Part shown: positions 11,175 to 23,277 of the stretch, piece by piece | How the letters are laid out: each line of letters opens with the position of its first letter | Position numbering within the stretch: position 1 is the stretch's first letter | NCBI GenBank assembly: GCA_951230915.1 | Contig: OX579636.1 | Location: 2,619,001-2,683,000 of the forward strand | Direction of reading: 5' to 3' | DNA from: Antitrichia curtipendula | Lineage: Eukaryota > Streptophyta > Bryopsida > Hypnales > Leucodontaceae | Length of the DNA stretch: 64,000 bases | The notes under the pieces: generated by a model | Seen by the model: the letters and a program-made list of their open reading frames with translations, nothing else | The model's database searches: none | Told to the model about the DNA's origin: nothing | Made by a program: the position numbers and the translations under genes

Positions 11175-11810
11175 CCCCTAAATGCCCAAGGCTTGTTTCG
11201 AGCTCCTTGAAATTTGCTCTAAATTGAACAAAATACCAACATTTTGATAAATTGTATCAATTTTGTTTGAATTGTAACCGTATAAATTCAAACTAGACAT
11301 GTTAGAGATCTCATAGGAAAAGAAAACACAACAATATCACTTACGGAGTGAAAGATTATAATGTTTGACCATGAGGGTGTTAAAATTGCACAAATCTTTC
11401 AATCCTCTTTTCACAAGTTAAATCTAAAATGTTGGTGACCAAAAAAATATGATGTTAAAGGACCTAACATGTATAACCCCAATCAATTTATAGCTTCTTA
11501 AAATCTACTCTATAACTTTTTTAAATGAATTTTGAATGTGATGTTTTCTCCAAGATCTAGTGTATTTGAGGCTCATTTCCAAGAGCTCTCAACACTACGA
11601 GAGGTCAAGATTGCAATGGGTACCCTTGCACAAAATCTTGAATAGAAAAATCACTATCATTTATTTTCAAGATCGGATTTTTAATGCTAAACTAGACTTC
11701 GAGAAGAACTTTCCAAATATATAAACTACTAAAAATAGCAATTTGATTAGGTTTTATTTAACTTCAAAGTTTTGCAAACACCAGATTTGGGTGCCTCGGG
11801 CATTTAGGGG
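11175..11810. mobile_element. TTAA-flanked MITE, family 1, copy A (636 bp)
   Basis: It starts CCCCTAAATGCCCAAGGC after TTAA (11171-11174) and ends GCCTCGGGCATTTAGGGG followed by TTAC, a one-base change from TTAA. TTAA target duplication and CCC-starting terminal inverted repeats are the hallmark of the piggyBac superfamily. There is no coding capacity. It is closely similar along its length to copies at 17577-18119 and 31276-31913. Confidence 0.88.
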
Positions 11811-13639
11811 TTACGGTCTACTAGGAAGAATGACTGGATTATTCATTCTAGTTGAAGCCAATAATTTGAAATTTTTTTCTATGCAATGATTGTTGTGAAA
11901 ATTTGTTACCAATTCTTGATTTTGCTGCTTAATTGGTCCAAAAACATTTCTAGACTACGATAAGTGCCTCAAACAATAATCCTCTTTTTCAAACTGCTAG
12001 GTGGTTTGGAAATGGACACTATGTGGAGTCGTGGACTACCAACAATGTGAGAACATAATTAAGACTTGCCAAATATTGCTTAATACTTTACCAATGGACG
12101 GAATAAGAACCATAGTTGTGGGTCCATTTTAAAGCCAGAGGGGGCCACTCCATTTTTCTAAATGAGAATTGATTGTCCAATTTCCATCTTACACATGGGT
12201 AAAGAAAGTAGGGTCCGTTAAAGTTTAATATGGGTTGCATCTAGGAACCCCTGTATATTATTTTTTAAATGCCACACTTTTTGTTTTTGTTCAAGCCATA
12301 TCTTTTTCTAGATTACACGCATATGGTTTTTGTGAAACTCAGAATCATAAATACTTGCATACAATGTAATTCTCTAGAAATTCATAAGTAATTCACAAAT
12401 TTGTTACAAAACATGAAACCACTTGTGTTTCATTCCATTTGAATTATTCTTCAAATGAAAAACAAGGGAAAATGTTTTGGGCACTCGAAACATAAATTTT
12501 GTAAGATATGTATCTGTGGAACTGTGCAATTGAAAGTATATAAATATGTATTACACTCCAACATTATGTTTCCAATTCTTGAATGTACCTTTTAAAAATA
12601 GATTCAGTATATGAATAAGTACGTAAATTAAAAACTTGAAAATATTAATGAACGATAACAAAATTAGCCATGATGATAACAAAACTCCCCACGTCGTTGG
12701 TTATTCTTTTTTTAACAGTGTGTGAACTTTAATTCAACTCTAAGCTTTAAAAATACTTGTCTCCATCCTTTAAAGTTATTTTAGATCGTGTAAACACCAA
12801 AAATGTCTTCATTTTCATTTCAAGAGTAACATTGAATGCTTGATGAAAAAGCCTAATTATTTTCTGTATGTGACATTTAAAACTTTTTAGAAAATAGAAA
12901 ACAATATATTGTCATCCATAATTTATGGAATGCTCTAGATGCTTCTTTCCAGGATTTGACCCCAACAATTTGAATTGCAATTAACAAAGTTGAGCTTCTA
13001 CTCCAATTCCAAATTTTTCAACAACGCTAGTTTGTGAGGCTCAAAATGCGAGCTTAAGAGCTGTGAGCGTACATTTTGTGAGCCCAAAGATTGACTTTCA
13101 AAAAGTTTCAAATTTTTCAGTGTTAGGAAAAAAAAATCCGAATATATTTCAAAGTTCTAGGTAGGAAATAGTGAATCTATAAACTTTTTATAGTGGACCT
13201 ATGACTGCGGACCTGGGGCCATGGACCTATTATCGTGGACCTATTATCGTGGACCTATAAATAGTTCAAAATATTAATTTTTTCATTCCTACAATCTTTA
13301 TAGGTATATTCAATACATAGAACGGTGACCTTTAATTATCCCATATCGATTGAGATTACCAATATAAGCTAATATAAGAATACTTCAGATACATGATTAG
13401 GCAAGCTAAAGATCGACGTAAGTTGACTGCCACGCATCATTGTAGTAGACTACTACGTCCGTCTTTAGTTTTTGTACTTCATTCAAATTATAATTCTAAA
13501 AATTATTTCTGGTGATGACGTTTACTGCCATTTCATTTACTAATAGGGATACAATAGAGAATTGGAATTTCCAAAATAAACTAATATAAAAAAACTTGGA
13601 ATAGTTGTTTACAATACCTAGGGATCAATGTTAACCCTA
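11811..13639. other. AT-rich intergenic DNA, no gene seen
   Basis: No ORF with protein character. A small direct repeat of GTGGACCTATTATC occurs around 13190-13255. Otherwise nothing recognised. Confidence 0.4.
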
Positions 13640-13828
13640 TGTAGCACTTGGGACCCCAGATGAGACATTTGGGACCCCTAAGTGTAGTACTCGGGGCTCC
13701 AGATGAAACACTTGGGACCCTCAGGTGTAACACTTGGGGCCCAAGATGAGACACTTGGGACCTTGACGTGTAGTACTTGGGGCCCAAGATGAGACACTTG
13801 GGACCTTGACGTATAGTACTTGGGGCCC
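13640..13828. repeat. ~45-bp tandem repeat, about four units
   Basis: Units combine a CACTTGGGACC half and a GTAGTACTTGGGGCC half in alternation. The last two units, about 13730-13828, are almost identical. An open frame across it on the minus strand is simply the repeat read as peptide. Confidence 0.8.
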
Positions 13829-13859
13829 CTGTTGAAACTTTCTTTAAATGACCATCATT

Positions 13860-14720
13860 TCTTTAAGGAACCAAAGGATTTTGGTTTGGATCCTATAACT
13901 TTAATTTTGAATGGTACTTTGGGTTTTTTTTGTAAAGATAGAAAATTACAATAGCTTTTTTGAAATATAATTTTATTTTTATAGATGCTCGAGAGCAAAA
14001 GTTATACCATAAGAAGACAAAAAATGACTTCAACATGCCCTCACAAAAAAAAAAAAAAAAATTGAAATAATTTTTTTGATAACTCTATCTTATAGACTGT
14101 ATTATTGTCTGCATCAAAAGCTTTTGTTCATTCCATTTGAATTTGTATATTAAAACTATGGTGCATCTTCTTTTGCAAGCAATCACAACATCTTCTTGAA
14201 ATTTTTTTGTATACTTAGCTAGGATTCATTTATAAGCTCAATTTTTATTGTTTTCCAAACAAAAGATTCTATAGGATTTAATTTGATTTTAGCACAATCT
14301 CACCATTGGAATCAATGTCTTTTGATTCCATCTTAGAGCTATGAATTTGGAGCTTGTAACCTACAAACTATTTATCTAATATTAATTTTACCCGACCTTG
14401 TTGCATCACAATACCTTCAACAAGTGTGATTGCTTAAAGGTCTAAAATTTAATCCATTATGAAATAGTCAAATATCATATTAGAGCTAGTTTTTTTGTTT
14501 TAAATTGTGTTTAATTATCAATCTTATATTTCTATTATGTGACACTATAACTATCATTCATTATGAAAATTTTCACTTTGTGCGATTCAAAATTGACATA
14601 ATTATAATTTTTGGGACTAAAAGTAAAAATAAATTTGTAAATATAATAAAAATAATTCAATTAATTTGAAATATTTAAAAAAAATACAAAGAGCAATAGA
14701 AATTAGTGTGATAACTTCTC
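13860..14720. mobile_element. Decayed relic of TTAA-MITE family 2
   Basis: Segments here, such as the one around 13930-14010 and the CATCTTCTTGAAA / AGGATTCATTT pair near 14185-14230, line up in order with the intact family 2 element at 39344-40276. The terminal repeats are no longer recognisable, so the limits are approximate. Confidence 0.6.
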
Positions 14721-14789
14721 AATTAGTTATTTTATTTTGTACATCCAAAACACACTTGGCAATGACTTTCAAGTCAAATTTACTATTAA

Positions 14790-16096
14790 CCCTTTAGTGA
14801 CCATGGTTGATTTGGGGGGCGGGCGTATTTTTTCAAGAAAGTGAACTTTGTGGCCACTCTAAAGATGTAGTCTTAGATCAAACCATACAAGGTGTTTCCA
14901 TGAGGGAGATTCTCCAACCTTACAAAAAATCAAACTCATCCAACGGTACAAATCTCTATAAATAAGGTAGAAGGTCCATAAATGAACCTTTTAAGGGCTA
15001 AAATTGAATTTTGGGGAGGTGAAACATCTTTTAATATTTTTTAGTAAATTTTCCACAAAAGACAAGTAGAATAGGCATCTAAGGTAGAACAGCCCAATTT
15101 CGTCAGTTTCCCAATTCCGTTGCCTATGCTTTGGCCCCAATTCCGTCAACTGTAAAATCTATATGCATTCACTTTCCTGACAAATTTCAGTGCATTAATG
15201 CCTAAAGGACTAACGTGTCAATCCTTCACTGGTGGGAACTTAAGTGCCAATAGATACATGTTAAGATGGTAATGGATTGTTCATGAGACAATTTTGACCC
15301 GACTCTATGCACAGTTTTGAACTTTTTAGGGCAGCTTACTTTGAAAATTCACAGAAATTACAATTTTGATCCGAAAATTATAATTCCACTTGGGTTTGAT
15401 TTGTGAAACAACCACACAACTCTGAAAAATATGTACCTCTCTTGAAGTTGGCCCAAAGATAGTCAGATTGCAAATCAGTATGGTAATAGGTTGTTCTACC
15501 TTAACCCAAGTAGTTTCATATTTTTCAAGCTTTGTGAAATTAGTTACAAATTTTTGAAGTTCACAAAAAATAGTCATCTGTGGTCATCAATGCGAATACC
15601 CTTCTAAAATGTGCAGATTTGGTACATTGAAGAAAGTGAAATGTACCTCTACATCATGTTTGCTTCTAGAGCCTTGTTCGAGTTTGAATTGCTTTTCTGA
15701 TAAATCAAAAATCAATGATTTGAATGTCCCTTTAGAATTTGCGCTACATAAATACCAATGCATAAGTTTACTTTGGGCATTCATGAGATTACAAAGAAAC
15801 ACTTATGCCTTGTCAAGACATGAAGTTACAAAAAAATCTCACAATGTGGTTGACATTATTTTGTATTTTTGTTGAATACTTTCCATTTGAAGGTCCAGGC
15901 CATTTGAGTTTGCAACCTCATTGCTAATTCATCAAATTGAATGCTCCAACTCCCTTAAAATTGGTTTTGTTTGAAGCGCATGAAGACACTCTAATTGCGT
16001 TACTCTTTGAGTTTTTTGTGATCAAATGTATTTGGAATAGCATTAGACCAAGAGTCCCAAAATCGACCACAAAATGGTCAACCGGTCACTAAAGGG
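14790..16096. mobile_element. TTAA-flanked element, family 3 (1,307 bp)
   Basis: Bounded by TTAA at 14786-14789 and 16097-16100. The ends are CCCTTTAGTGACC and its exact reverse complement GGTCACTAAAGGG. It is a piggyBac-type non-autonomous element without coding capacity; the ORFs inside (15300-15880) have no protein character I recognise. Confidence 0.85.
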
Positions 16097-16100
16097 TTAA

Positions 16101-17572
16101 GCTAAATTCATCCTATTATATACTTAAAGTATAATGAAAAATATAAAGTTTATATTTTTCATGGGTGAAAAAGGGTGTTTTCTATTGACAATTATTTTTC
16201 TATAAATCTTGCAAAAAAAATCAAGTAACTATAATTTAAAAAAATAGAAGATAGAAATAAAATTATATCAATTGGAAATTAGATTTAGATTTTTTTTTCT
16301 TTTTAACATAAATGAAAGTTAGAATGAAAAATATCACTTTGTAATTGAAGTTTAAAATAAAAATTTTGAAAGGATAAAAGTTGAATGAAAAAAACACAAT
16401 ATGGTGAAATACGGATCTTAATACTTGGAGCTTGTGATTGCAATAGTTTTTGGTAAATATTGAGAAAGATTAGAGTTTATAATATGGACTTCTTTTTGTT
16501 TCATAATGTCAAGATAAATTCTAAACTTGTGAAACGTTAGAAATAGTCATTTAATCTTCAGAGGATGTAGTCCCCACGAAAAAGAGAGCCACCAGAATGC
16601 TTTATTATTGGACGGATAGTTGCATTCCTTGTTTATTTAAGTGAGCAGGCATGTCATCTATTGGTCACTTTTGGCCTTGGCGTCTTTTTAAGGATTAAGT
16701 TAAACAAAGGAACATGTAGGACTATTGTGTATTTTAACAATTTAGCTTTTGAAGGATAGATTTGATATTCTAAGACTTCAAGAGTACAAATTTTCACAAA
16801 TGTAAAGTGCATTTGAATCACATCATGTATAGTTAGTGTACTATTTTGTGATAGAAATGGAAGGTTTACATTGCACAATTCTAAGGAGAGAAGCCTAAAA
16901 ACTCTTCTATAAATGGTACACCACAAGTCCAAAAAAAAGGTGAAAATGCACTTTTATTGTCATTTAATCAATGCACTTGGTCAAGTGCAGCATTTATAAA
17001 TTGTATGTTGTTCATAGTTCACCATCTTTACACTCAACTACATAAAATTGCTCCTTTTAATTGTGTGTAAAATTCATCTCATCACCAATAAAGGGTTTGT
17101 ACTTTACCCCATGATGCACCCCAAACACCTGCACCACCACCTCCCAAAAAACCAAAAAAAATTTTGGGTTCTATTTTTCCCTCATGCTGAAGGCTTCCTG
17201 TCAACCCGCAAGAGGTCCATAAAAACAAGAAGACAGTCACTATATAAATCTCAATCTCAATCTCAATGGACCAACTATATTTGATTTTAAACAAACCCAT
17301 CTACAGTTTCTGTTTTTCTTAACATTTAGATCATCAAATGAAGATGAATCACCCTAGGAGGTCCCACAAGAGGACAATAATCAACTAATCAATAATTTGG
17401 TATAATTAAGGTCATTCGTGCCAGAAATAAAATTTATTGTGACAAAGATACTATTAGATATAAAAATAATCCATATTCAATAATCCAATTTGGCAAGATT
17501 TAAAAAAATTAAAATAAAAAAAATCCAACAGCAACACATCAAGATGAAATTATCATTACCCTTTTGTTGGTC
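16101..17572. other. AT-rich intergenic DNA, no gene seen
   Basis: Poly-A/T runs and short non-protein ORFs only. A short ATCTCA triplet repeat occurs near 17248-17268. Confidence 0.4.
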
Positions 17573-17576
17573 TTAA

Positions 17577-18119
17577 CCCCTAAATGCCCAAGGCCTATTT
17601 TGAGCGTCTTGGAATTAGCTCTAAATTGAACAAAATGCCAACATTTTGGTAAGTTGTATCAATTTTTTTGAATTGTAACTATACAAATTCAAACTAGACA
17701 TGTTAGAGATCTCATAGGAAAAGAAAACGCAATAATATTACCTATGGAGTGGAAGATTGTAATGTTTGACTATGAGGGTGTTAAAACTGCAAATGTAATG
17801 TGAAGTCTTTCAATCCTCTTTTCACAAGTCAAATCTAAAATGTTGGTGACCAAAAAAATATGAGGTTCAAGGTCCTAACATGTATAACCCCAATCAATTT
17901 ATGGCTTCTTAAAATGTAATCTATAATTTTTTTAAATGAATCTGATTGTGATTTTTTCTCCAAGCTCTAGTGTATTTGAGGCTCATTTTCAAGAGCTCTC
18001 AATACTACGGGAAGTCAAGATTGCATTGGGTAAACTACTAAAAATAGCAACTAGGTTAGGTTTTGTTTAACTTCAAAGTTTTACAAACACCAGATTTTGG
18101 TGCCTCGGGTAATTAGGGG
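17577..18119. mobile_element. TTAA-flanked MITE, family 1, copy B (543 bp)
   Basis: Flanked by TTAA at 17573-17576 and 18120-18123. It begins CCCCTAAATGCCCAAGGC and ends GCCTCGGGTAATTAGGGG. It is the same family as 11175-11810 but lacks roughly 100 bp in the right half. Confidence 0.9.
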
Positions 18120-18123
18120 TTAA

Positions 18124-18916
18124 TACCTGAAATTCCGGCTGCAGCGCCAGTGAAAGCCATGATTTTTCTACTCGGCCGCCAAATATTGAAATGTAGTGTC
18201 AGTTCCCTCCTTAAATTAGCCTATAGCACAATGGCACGAGGTAGACACGCGGCAAAAAAACAAAACTCTGCCACAAGATTGAAGGACTGTCAGAAGACAC
18301 CGTACCGAAAGGAATTCCATAGCCCATGTCCGTGGCACCCGGAAGACGTGGGTTGTATCGAAATGACTTCGGTCGGCGCTCCTTGTTTCATTTTTTTTTT
18401 GAGAATCATGTCGTCGTCGTGTTGAGGGACTTTTTTCGCCGCTTTTTCCATTCATGTTCGACGTCGCTGCGCTGTCCTTCAGTACCTTCTCCATTGCTCC
18501 GAAGTTGCCGGCGACATTGGAGCGTTTCACTCAGGTATGATTCACTTCACATTGGATCTTGAATTTGATTGTGATTCTGCTCAATGATTGTGCAGAAACG
18601 TTCCATCGTCGTGAATGCACGTTGTCGTCTGCATTTGTGGGAAGGGTGAAAGTCACAATGCCTTACTTGATTAGTGAATTTATGGTATTTACTAGCATCA
18701 TTGTGATTTTCTTCTGTATGTGATTCATTCTCCATTCTCATTGTATAGCAGTCTGTACGAACGCACATTGCAACGGTTGAATCAGAAATTCATACGATTA
18801 TGTTATTTAGTGTAGCTCTTATGAATTATTGTGACCTTGGTTCCCAATCCTGGAGACTTTGCATTCAACTATCGTTTTGTCCCTATCAAATCGTGAACTA
18901 AGCATGCCCATAACAG
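18124..18916. other. Leader region before the palindrome array, no gene recognised
   Basis: GC-richer than the DNA to its left. Short frames on both strands (about 18216-18562) do not resemble any protein I know. It may be promoter or 5' leader of the transposase-like gene that starts at 20107. Confidence 0.35.
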
Positions 18917-19720
18917 TTCAGAGCGGCTACTTTGAAGTGATTTCTGAAGGTCGATTTTACCTGAACTAACTTCGGAATCCCTTCCTGCTTGCGTACGTGA
19001 GGTCTCGAATTCCCAGTAACACTTCAGAGCAGCCACTCTGAAGTGAATTTTAGTTGTGGATTTCACTCTTCAACGATCCAATACCTTAACCATGTAGTCT
19101 TGTTCACGGTTCAGAGCGGCCGCTCTGAAGTGAGTTTCAGTTGTGAATTTCACTCTTCATCGATTTCTTACTTTAATCTTGAAGTCACATTCACGGTTCA
19201 GAGCGGCCTCTCTGATGTGGATTTCAGTTGTGAATTTCACTCTTCATCGATCTCTTACTTTAACCGTACAGTCTCATTCACGGTTCGGAGCAACCGCTCT
19301 GAAGCGAATTTTAGATGTGGATCTCTTCACAACGTTCACTTACTACGTCCGTGCAGTCTCGTTCACGGTTTAGTGCGGCCCCTCTGAAGTGAATTTCAGA
19401 TGTGGATTTCTGTTTTTAATAATGTCGTACTTCATCCTTGGAGTCGCGTTCACGGTTTAGCGCGGACCCTCTGAAGTGAATTTCAGATGTGGATTTCTCT
19501 TCTCAACAATGTCGTATTTCGTCCTTGGAGTCGCGTTCACGGTTTAGTGCGGCCCCTCTGAAGTGAATTTCAGATGTGGATTCTCTTCTCAACAATGTCG
19601 TATTTCGTCCTTGGAGTCTCGTTCACGGTTTAGTGCGGCCCCTCTAAAGTGAATTTCAGAAGTGGATTTCTTTTGTCAGCCGTGTCGTACTTCATCCCTT
19701 GAGTCGCGTTCGTGGTTGAC
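18917..19720. repeat. Array of palindromic 20-mers, 86-87-bp period
   Basis: Palindrome copies begin at 18917, 19023, 19110, 19197, 19283, 19369, 19456, 19543 and 19629. From the second copy the spacing is 87, 87, 86, 86, 87, 87 and 86. The spacer is conserved (GTTCACGGTT before, GTGAATTTCAG after). The copy at 19110 is perfect; towards the right the left arm becomes TTTAGTGCGG, losing symmetry. A further degenerate unit is visible near 19715. Confidence 0.92.
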
Positions 19721-20106
19721 TGCGTTAGTGTCTAATTCGTTCATAATGCGTTCCTCTTGGATTGGTTGGTACTCATATTCAAAATGGTCGTCCCGTGAAG
19801 CTTGTGTTTCACATCCATCCGTTGATGGAGTGCCTGAAGTCTTCCGTTTCATGCCACGCATTATTGTCCACTCTATGTGAGGCATGCCGTCACTTCTTTC
19901 CGTGACAAAATGATTGATGGGGCTTCTAGGACCGCCTACCTTATGTCTTAATGCGACATATTTTCACTCGTCTTATGTTTGGCAGGTTGCGGAATTCCTA
20001 GAGCCTGAATGGAACTGCGGATCCCAGTTGTTCAACGTTTCACTCCTGTTATCACCGTGACTGCAATTGACTAAGCATTGCATACCCCTCCAGACTTTAT
20101 TCTCTT

Positions 20107-23100
20107 ATGTCTACTTTGAGTGATTTTCCTTCTAGCGAGTCTGACGATGATGAGGTGAACTATTCACGATTCGTTTCATTTGTCGCGAAATTGTCGGCAC
20201 TTGCAATTCTGCATTCCGTTGTATTATTGTGGAAATGTCATTTCACACATGTTTGACGCGTAGGGCTTTGAAGAATTCGAGGAAGAAGATATCGACTTGG
20301 AGGCATTTAACGCGGTAGGCGAGGACACTAGTCCCATCCCAGATTGCAAGGGCATCGGCCGCGACGGATGGCTTGGCAAGGCCCTTCTCGCGAGGCATGC
20401 GGACGGCTCTGACTTTGTTGACGTGATCATTATTACTGTCGACCCCAATGCATGTGTCGATGGACTAAGTAGGCTGGGGAATGACGATGTGGGCATTGTC
20501 GTACTCGAAGTCCACAACGGTGACCCGCGCATCGGTGACATGTGTCTGCGGTGGCCTATGCGCCAGATATTCTACGAGGATGAGAATGGCTATGTAAGTG
20601 TTTATGATCACGCCCGCAAGCATGAAGCCATTGATAAGCATTTAGAGGGAAATCGTAGAAGAGTGGGCGTGAGACAATATCGCTATGATAGGAGAATTCG
20701 AGCAGCAGCGGCTCTAAACAAGAGGACAAAGATGGTATCACACGAATCTATCGCAGCAGTCTTCATGCAACCTTGTTGCAAGGAAGAGTGCACACGGAAA
20801 TTTCCCCCTTCCACCATTCATACACTTCGAACGGAAATGCACATGCAATCCTTCCAAGTGAAGTCCTCCAAAAATTTGGACGTCCACCGGACAATGCACA
20901 AAGTTCTAGAAGGGCGGAGGCAGTTTGTCACGGTCGAAGGCATAGACATCTGCCCAACTGCGTGGCGGATTCTCCACAACATTCCTCTCCGCACGTTCGA
21001 AAGGTACAAGGCCAAGGCCAAGGACGGCGTTAGAGGCGCTCCACACGGCAATTTGAACCGAGCAAAGTCGAGGAGTGCAACCATTCAAGCCATTGAGACA
21101 TTGCACTCATTATTAGAGGAGGCAGCTGACCACATGCCCCATTTGTCACGCACCTTGCGCGGCGGCGAAAAAGTTGGCTTGAAAGTTCTCCCTGCCAGTA
21201 CCGAATGGAAACAATTATTGATCACCGTCAACGAGGTAAGACCAGCACTTGCGTGGAAAGCCGTCCACTAGACTGATATGACAAGGACACGCTTGTATTG
21301 TTCCATCACTCATGACGTAGATGAAGTCTATTAGTATTCACAGTGATACCTATTCAATGTAAATTGTAAAGAGTGGCCACGTGGGTCCCGTTGTTTGCAG
21401 GCAAACGTGGAGCTCGGTCTCCCTCCAGTGTCGCAATCATGCTTTAGTAAAATTCGAACTAGACATTTTGCAGAATACGTCATCAAAGGAAGAGGAGATT
21501 CCTTTGCAAGGTGTACCATTTGCGACAACTTGAAGCAATTACGAGCATCCTTTGCACCCGGATCAGAGGACTATCAACGAATTCAAAGGCGTTTCGAGAA
21601 GCACTTGTTCTTACAAGAAGCCTGTCGACATGCCTACTACCGTAGTAGGCAATTGTCCAAATTAAGACCGACGCAATTACTATCCATCATGCATGACAAA
21701 ATGGACCATTCAAAAACTGCATGTCCTGCATTAGCGAGGAAAACAAAGGCACTAGATGGACTCAGGAAGTTGCCCGTGAAAGTGTCAAGAATTTTTGCAC
21801 ATGGGCACGGCGATGGCAAATATGCACATTACAATTTGGATGTGTTTCCAAGTGATAGCAACTTCACGGTGGGCTCCATTGCCAAATTGTTGCGAGATTT
21901 GGAACAGCCACCCGTGAAGTCTTCGCGATGCTTGTTTAATGGCGCCGGCAGCACCGAGTTGTATCGAGCGTTGCTCAAGGGTAGCGAGATTTGCATGCAG
22001 TCTTTGGGAGATGTTCCATCGCAACTAATGGAAGCTCGACCACTACCACCAGTGCTACACATTCAAATGGACAATTCATGAAGGGAAAACAAGAATCGGT
22101 ACATCTTTTGTTTTTGGTCCCTTTTGGTTGCAAGGCGAATTGTGAAAGAAGTGGTCGTCTCCTTCATGATAGTGGGACACACACACGACGACCTAGATGC
22201 GTCGTTTGGGCGATGGAGCATGCAACTCCGCGAAAAAGACCATCCTACCTTGCCATCGTTGATGCAATCATACATGGAAATGGAGCAAGGCCCTTCATTC
22301 CGCACCTAATAGAAGAAGTGCCCGACTTCAAGGCCTACGTCAAACCATACATCGGGATGAAGAAGAATCAATTGGTGGGTCACTCCAATGGAAGGCAGTA
22401 CAAATTCTTCATGAACGACAATGGTTGGCCGATCATGCAATACAAAATGGCATGTACCGACATTCCATGGTTGCCCGAGCAAGGGTTGCAACTATGGAAG
22501 GAAGGTGAGGATCACAAACCTCTCCTTCCACAAGGTGATCCTATCCGTGTGACTCCCAAGAAAATGCCCAATGAAGTTGAGATTTTACGTGGACTTCAAG
22601 GATACATCCAGCATTGGATGGATGCATCTAAAGAAGACGGGACAACAGAGTATAAGGACCGCATGTCGAACTTGGTCACATATTGGACTGCCGTGACAAA
22701 TGCCCTACGCAATGGAGCCAATGAAGACCCCCCACAGTCCGAAGTATTAAAGGACGGATTCTGGCCTCAAACTCGCCAACCTGGGGATCTTTCGACGGAT
22801 TTCATGCAAGACGGCAAGATGCGCGAAGAACTCGAGGAAGAAGAACCCTACATTGGCACTCTAGAGGGGAGACCACTGCCAGCTTACAATGTGGCCAGAG
22901 ATCTCCACGAAGGATTCTACTTGTTTGTGAGGCCAGGATTGGATTGTGAAGAGCCCGTGTGGGTCGGTAGGGCAGTAGAGCAGCCACAATTTGATCCAAC
23001 GGCAGAGCACTTTCGCGAAATTCTTGTGCAATGGTGCACCCCATGTAGATCATCCAAGGACATGCGACGATTATACGCAGGGTGGGACACAAAACCCGGT

Positions 23101-23277
23101 TTCAGATGGAAGATTGACCCCACCGCTATTCAAGCCGACTACGTTTCCACGGATAGCATTATGGCATCGTGGAAACCAAAGAAGAACGAAGGCCGTAGCT
23201 TCATTGCACCCCGGCAACAAGTTCAATTTGCAGCCAAGCATTTGCGTCGAATTGCAGCAGAAGAACAAGACATGTGA
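20107..23277 (+). pseudogene. DUF7869-type transposase-like gene, broken by one stop and one frameshift
   Basis: Exons are 20107-20154, 20264-21235 and 21401-23277, with GT..AG borders, both introns phase 0. The start MSTLSDFPSSESDDDE is followed by a Glu/Asp-rich lead. A Cys-containing segment (CCKEECTRKF) precedes a VEGIDICPTAWRILHNI region. The third exon carries LHIQMDNS, then RENKNRY and VSFMIVGHTHDDLD, the arrangement I associate with DUF7869 proteins of plants and animals, which appear transposon-derived and RNase-H-like. A TGA at 22079-22081 sits between MDNS and RENKNRY. Near 22290-22300 the frame changes, consistent with loss of one base, and coding resumes with IPHLIEEVPDFKAYV to a TGA at 23277. 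The C-terminal ~130 residues look like a separate small module. The family name is from memory and should be checked. Confidence 0.75.

Noticed and set aside
20690..20720. RAAAALNK in the DUF7869-type protein as a palindrome copy
   Set aside because: The nucleotides are not palindromic and match the 20-mer poorly; probably chance.
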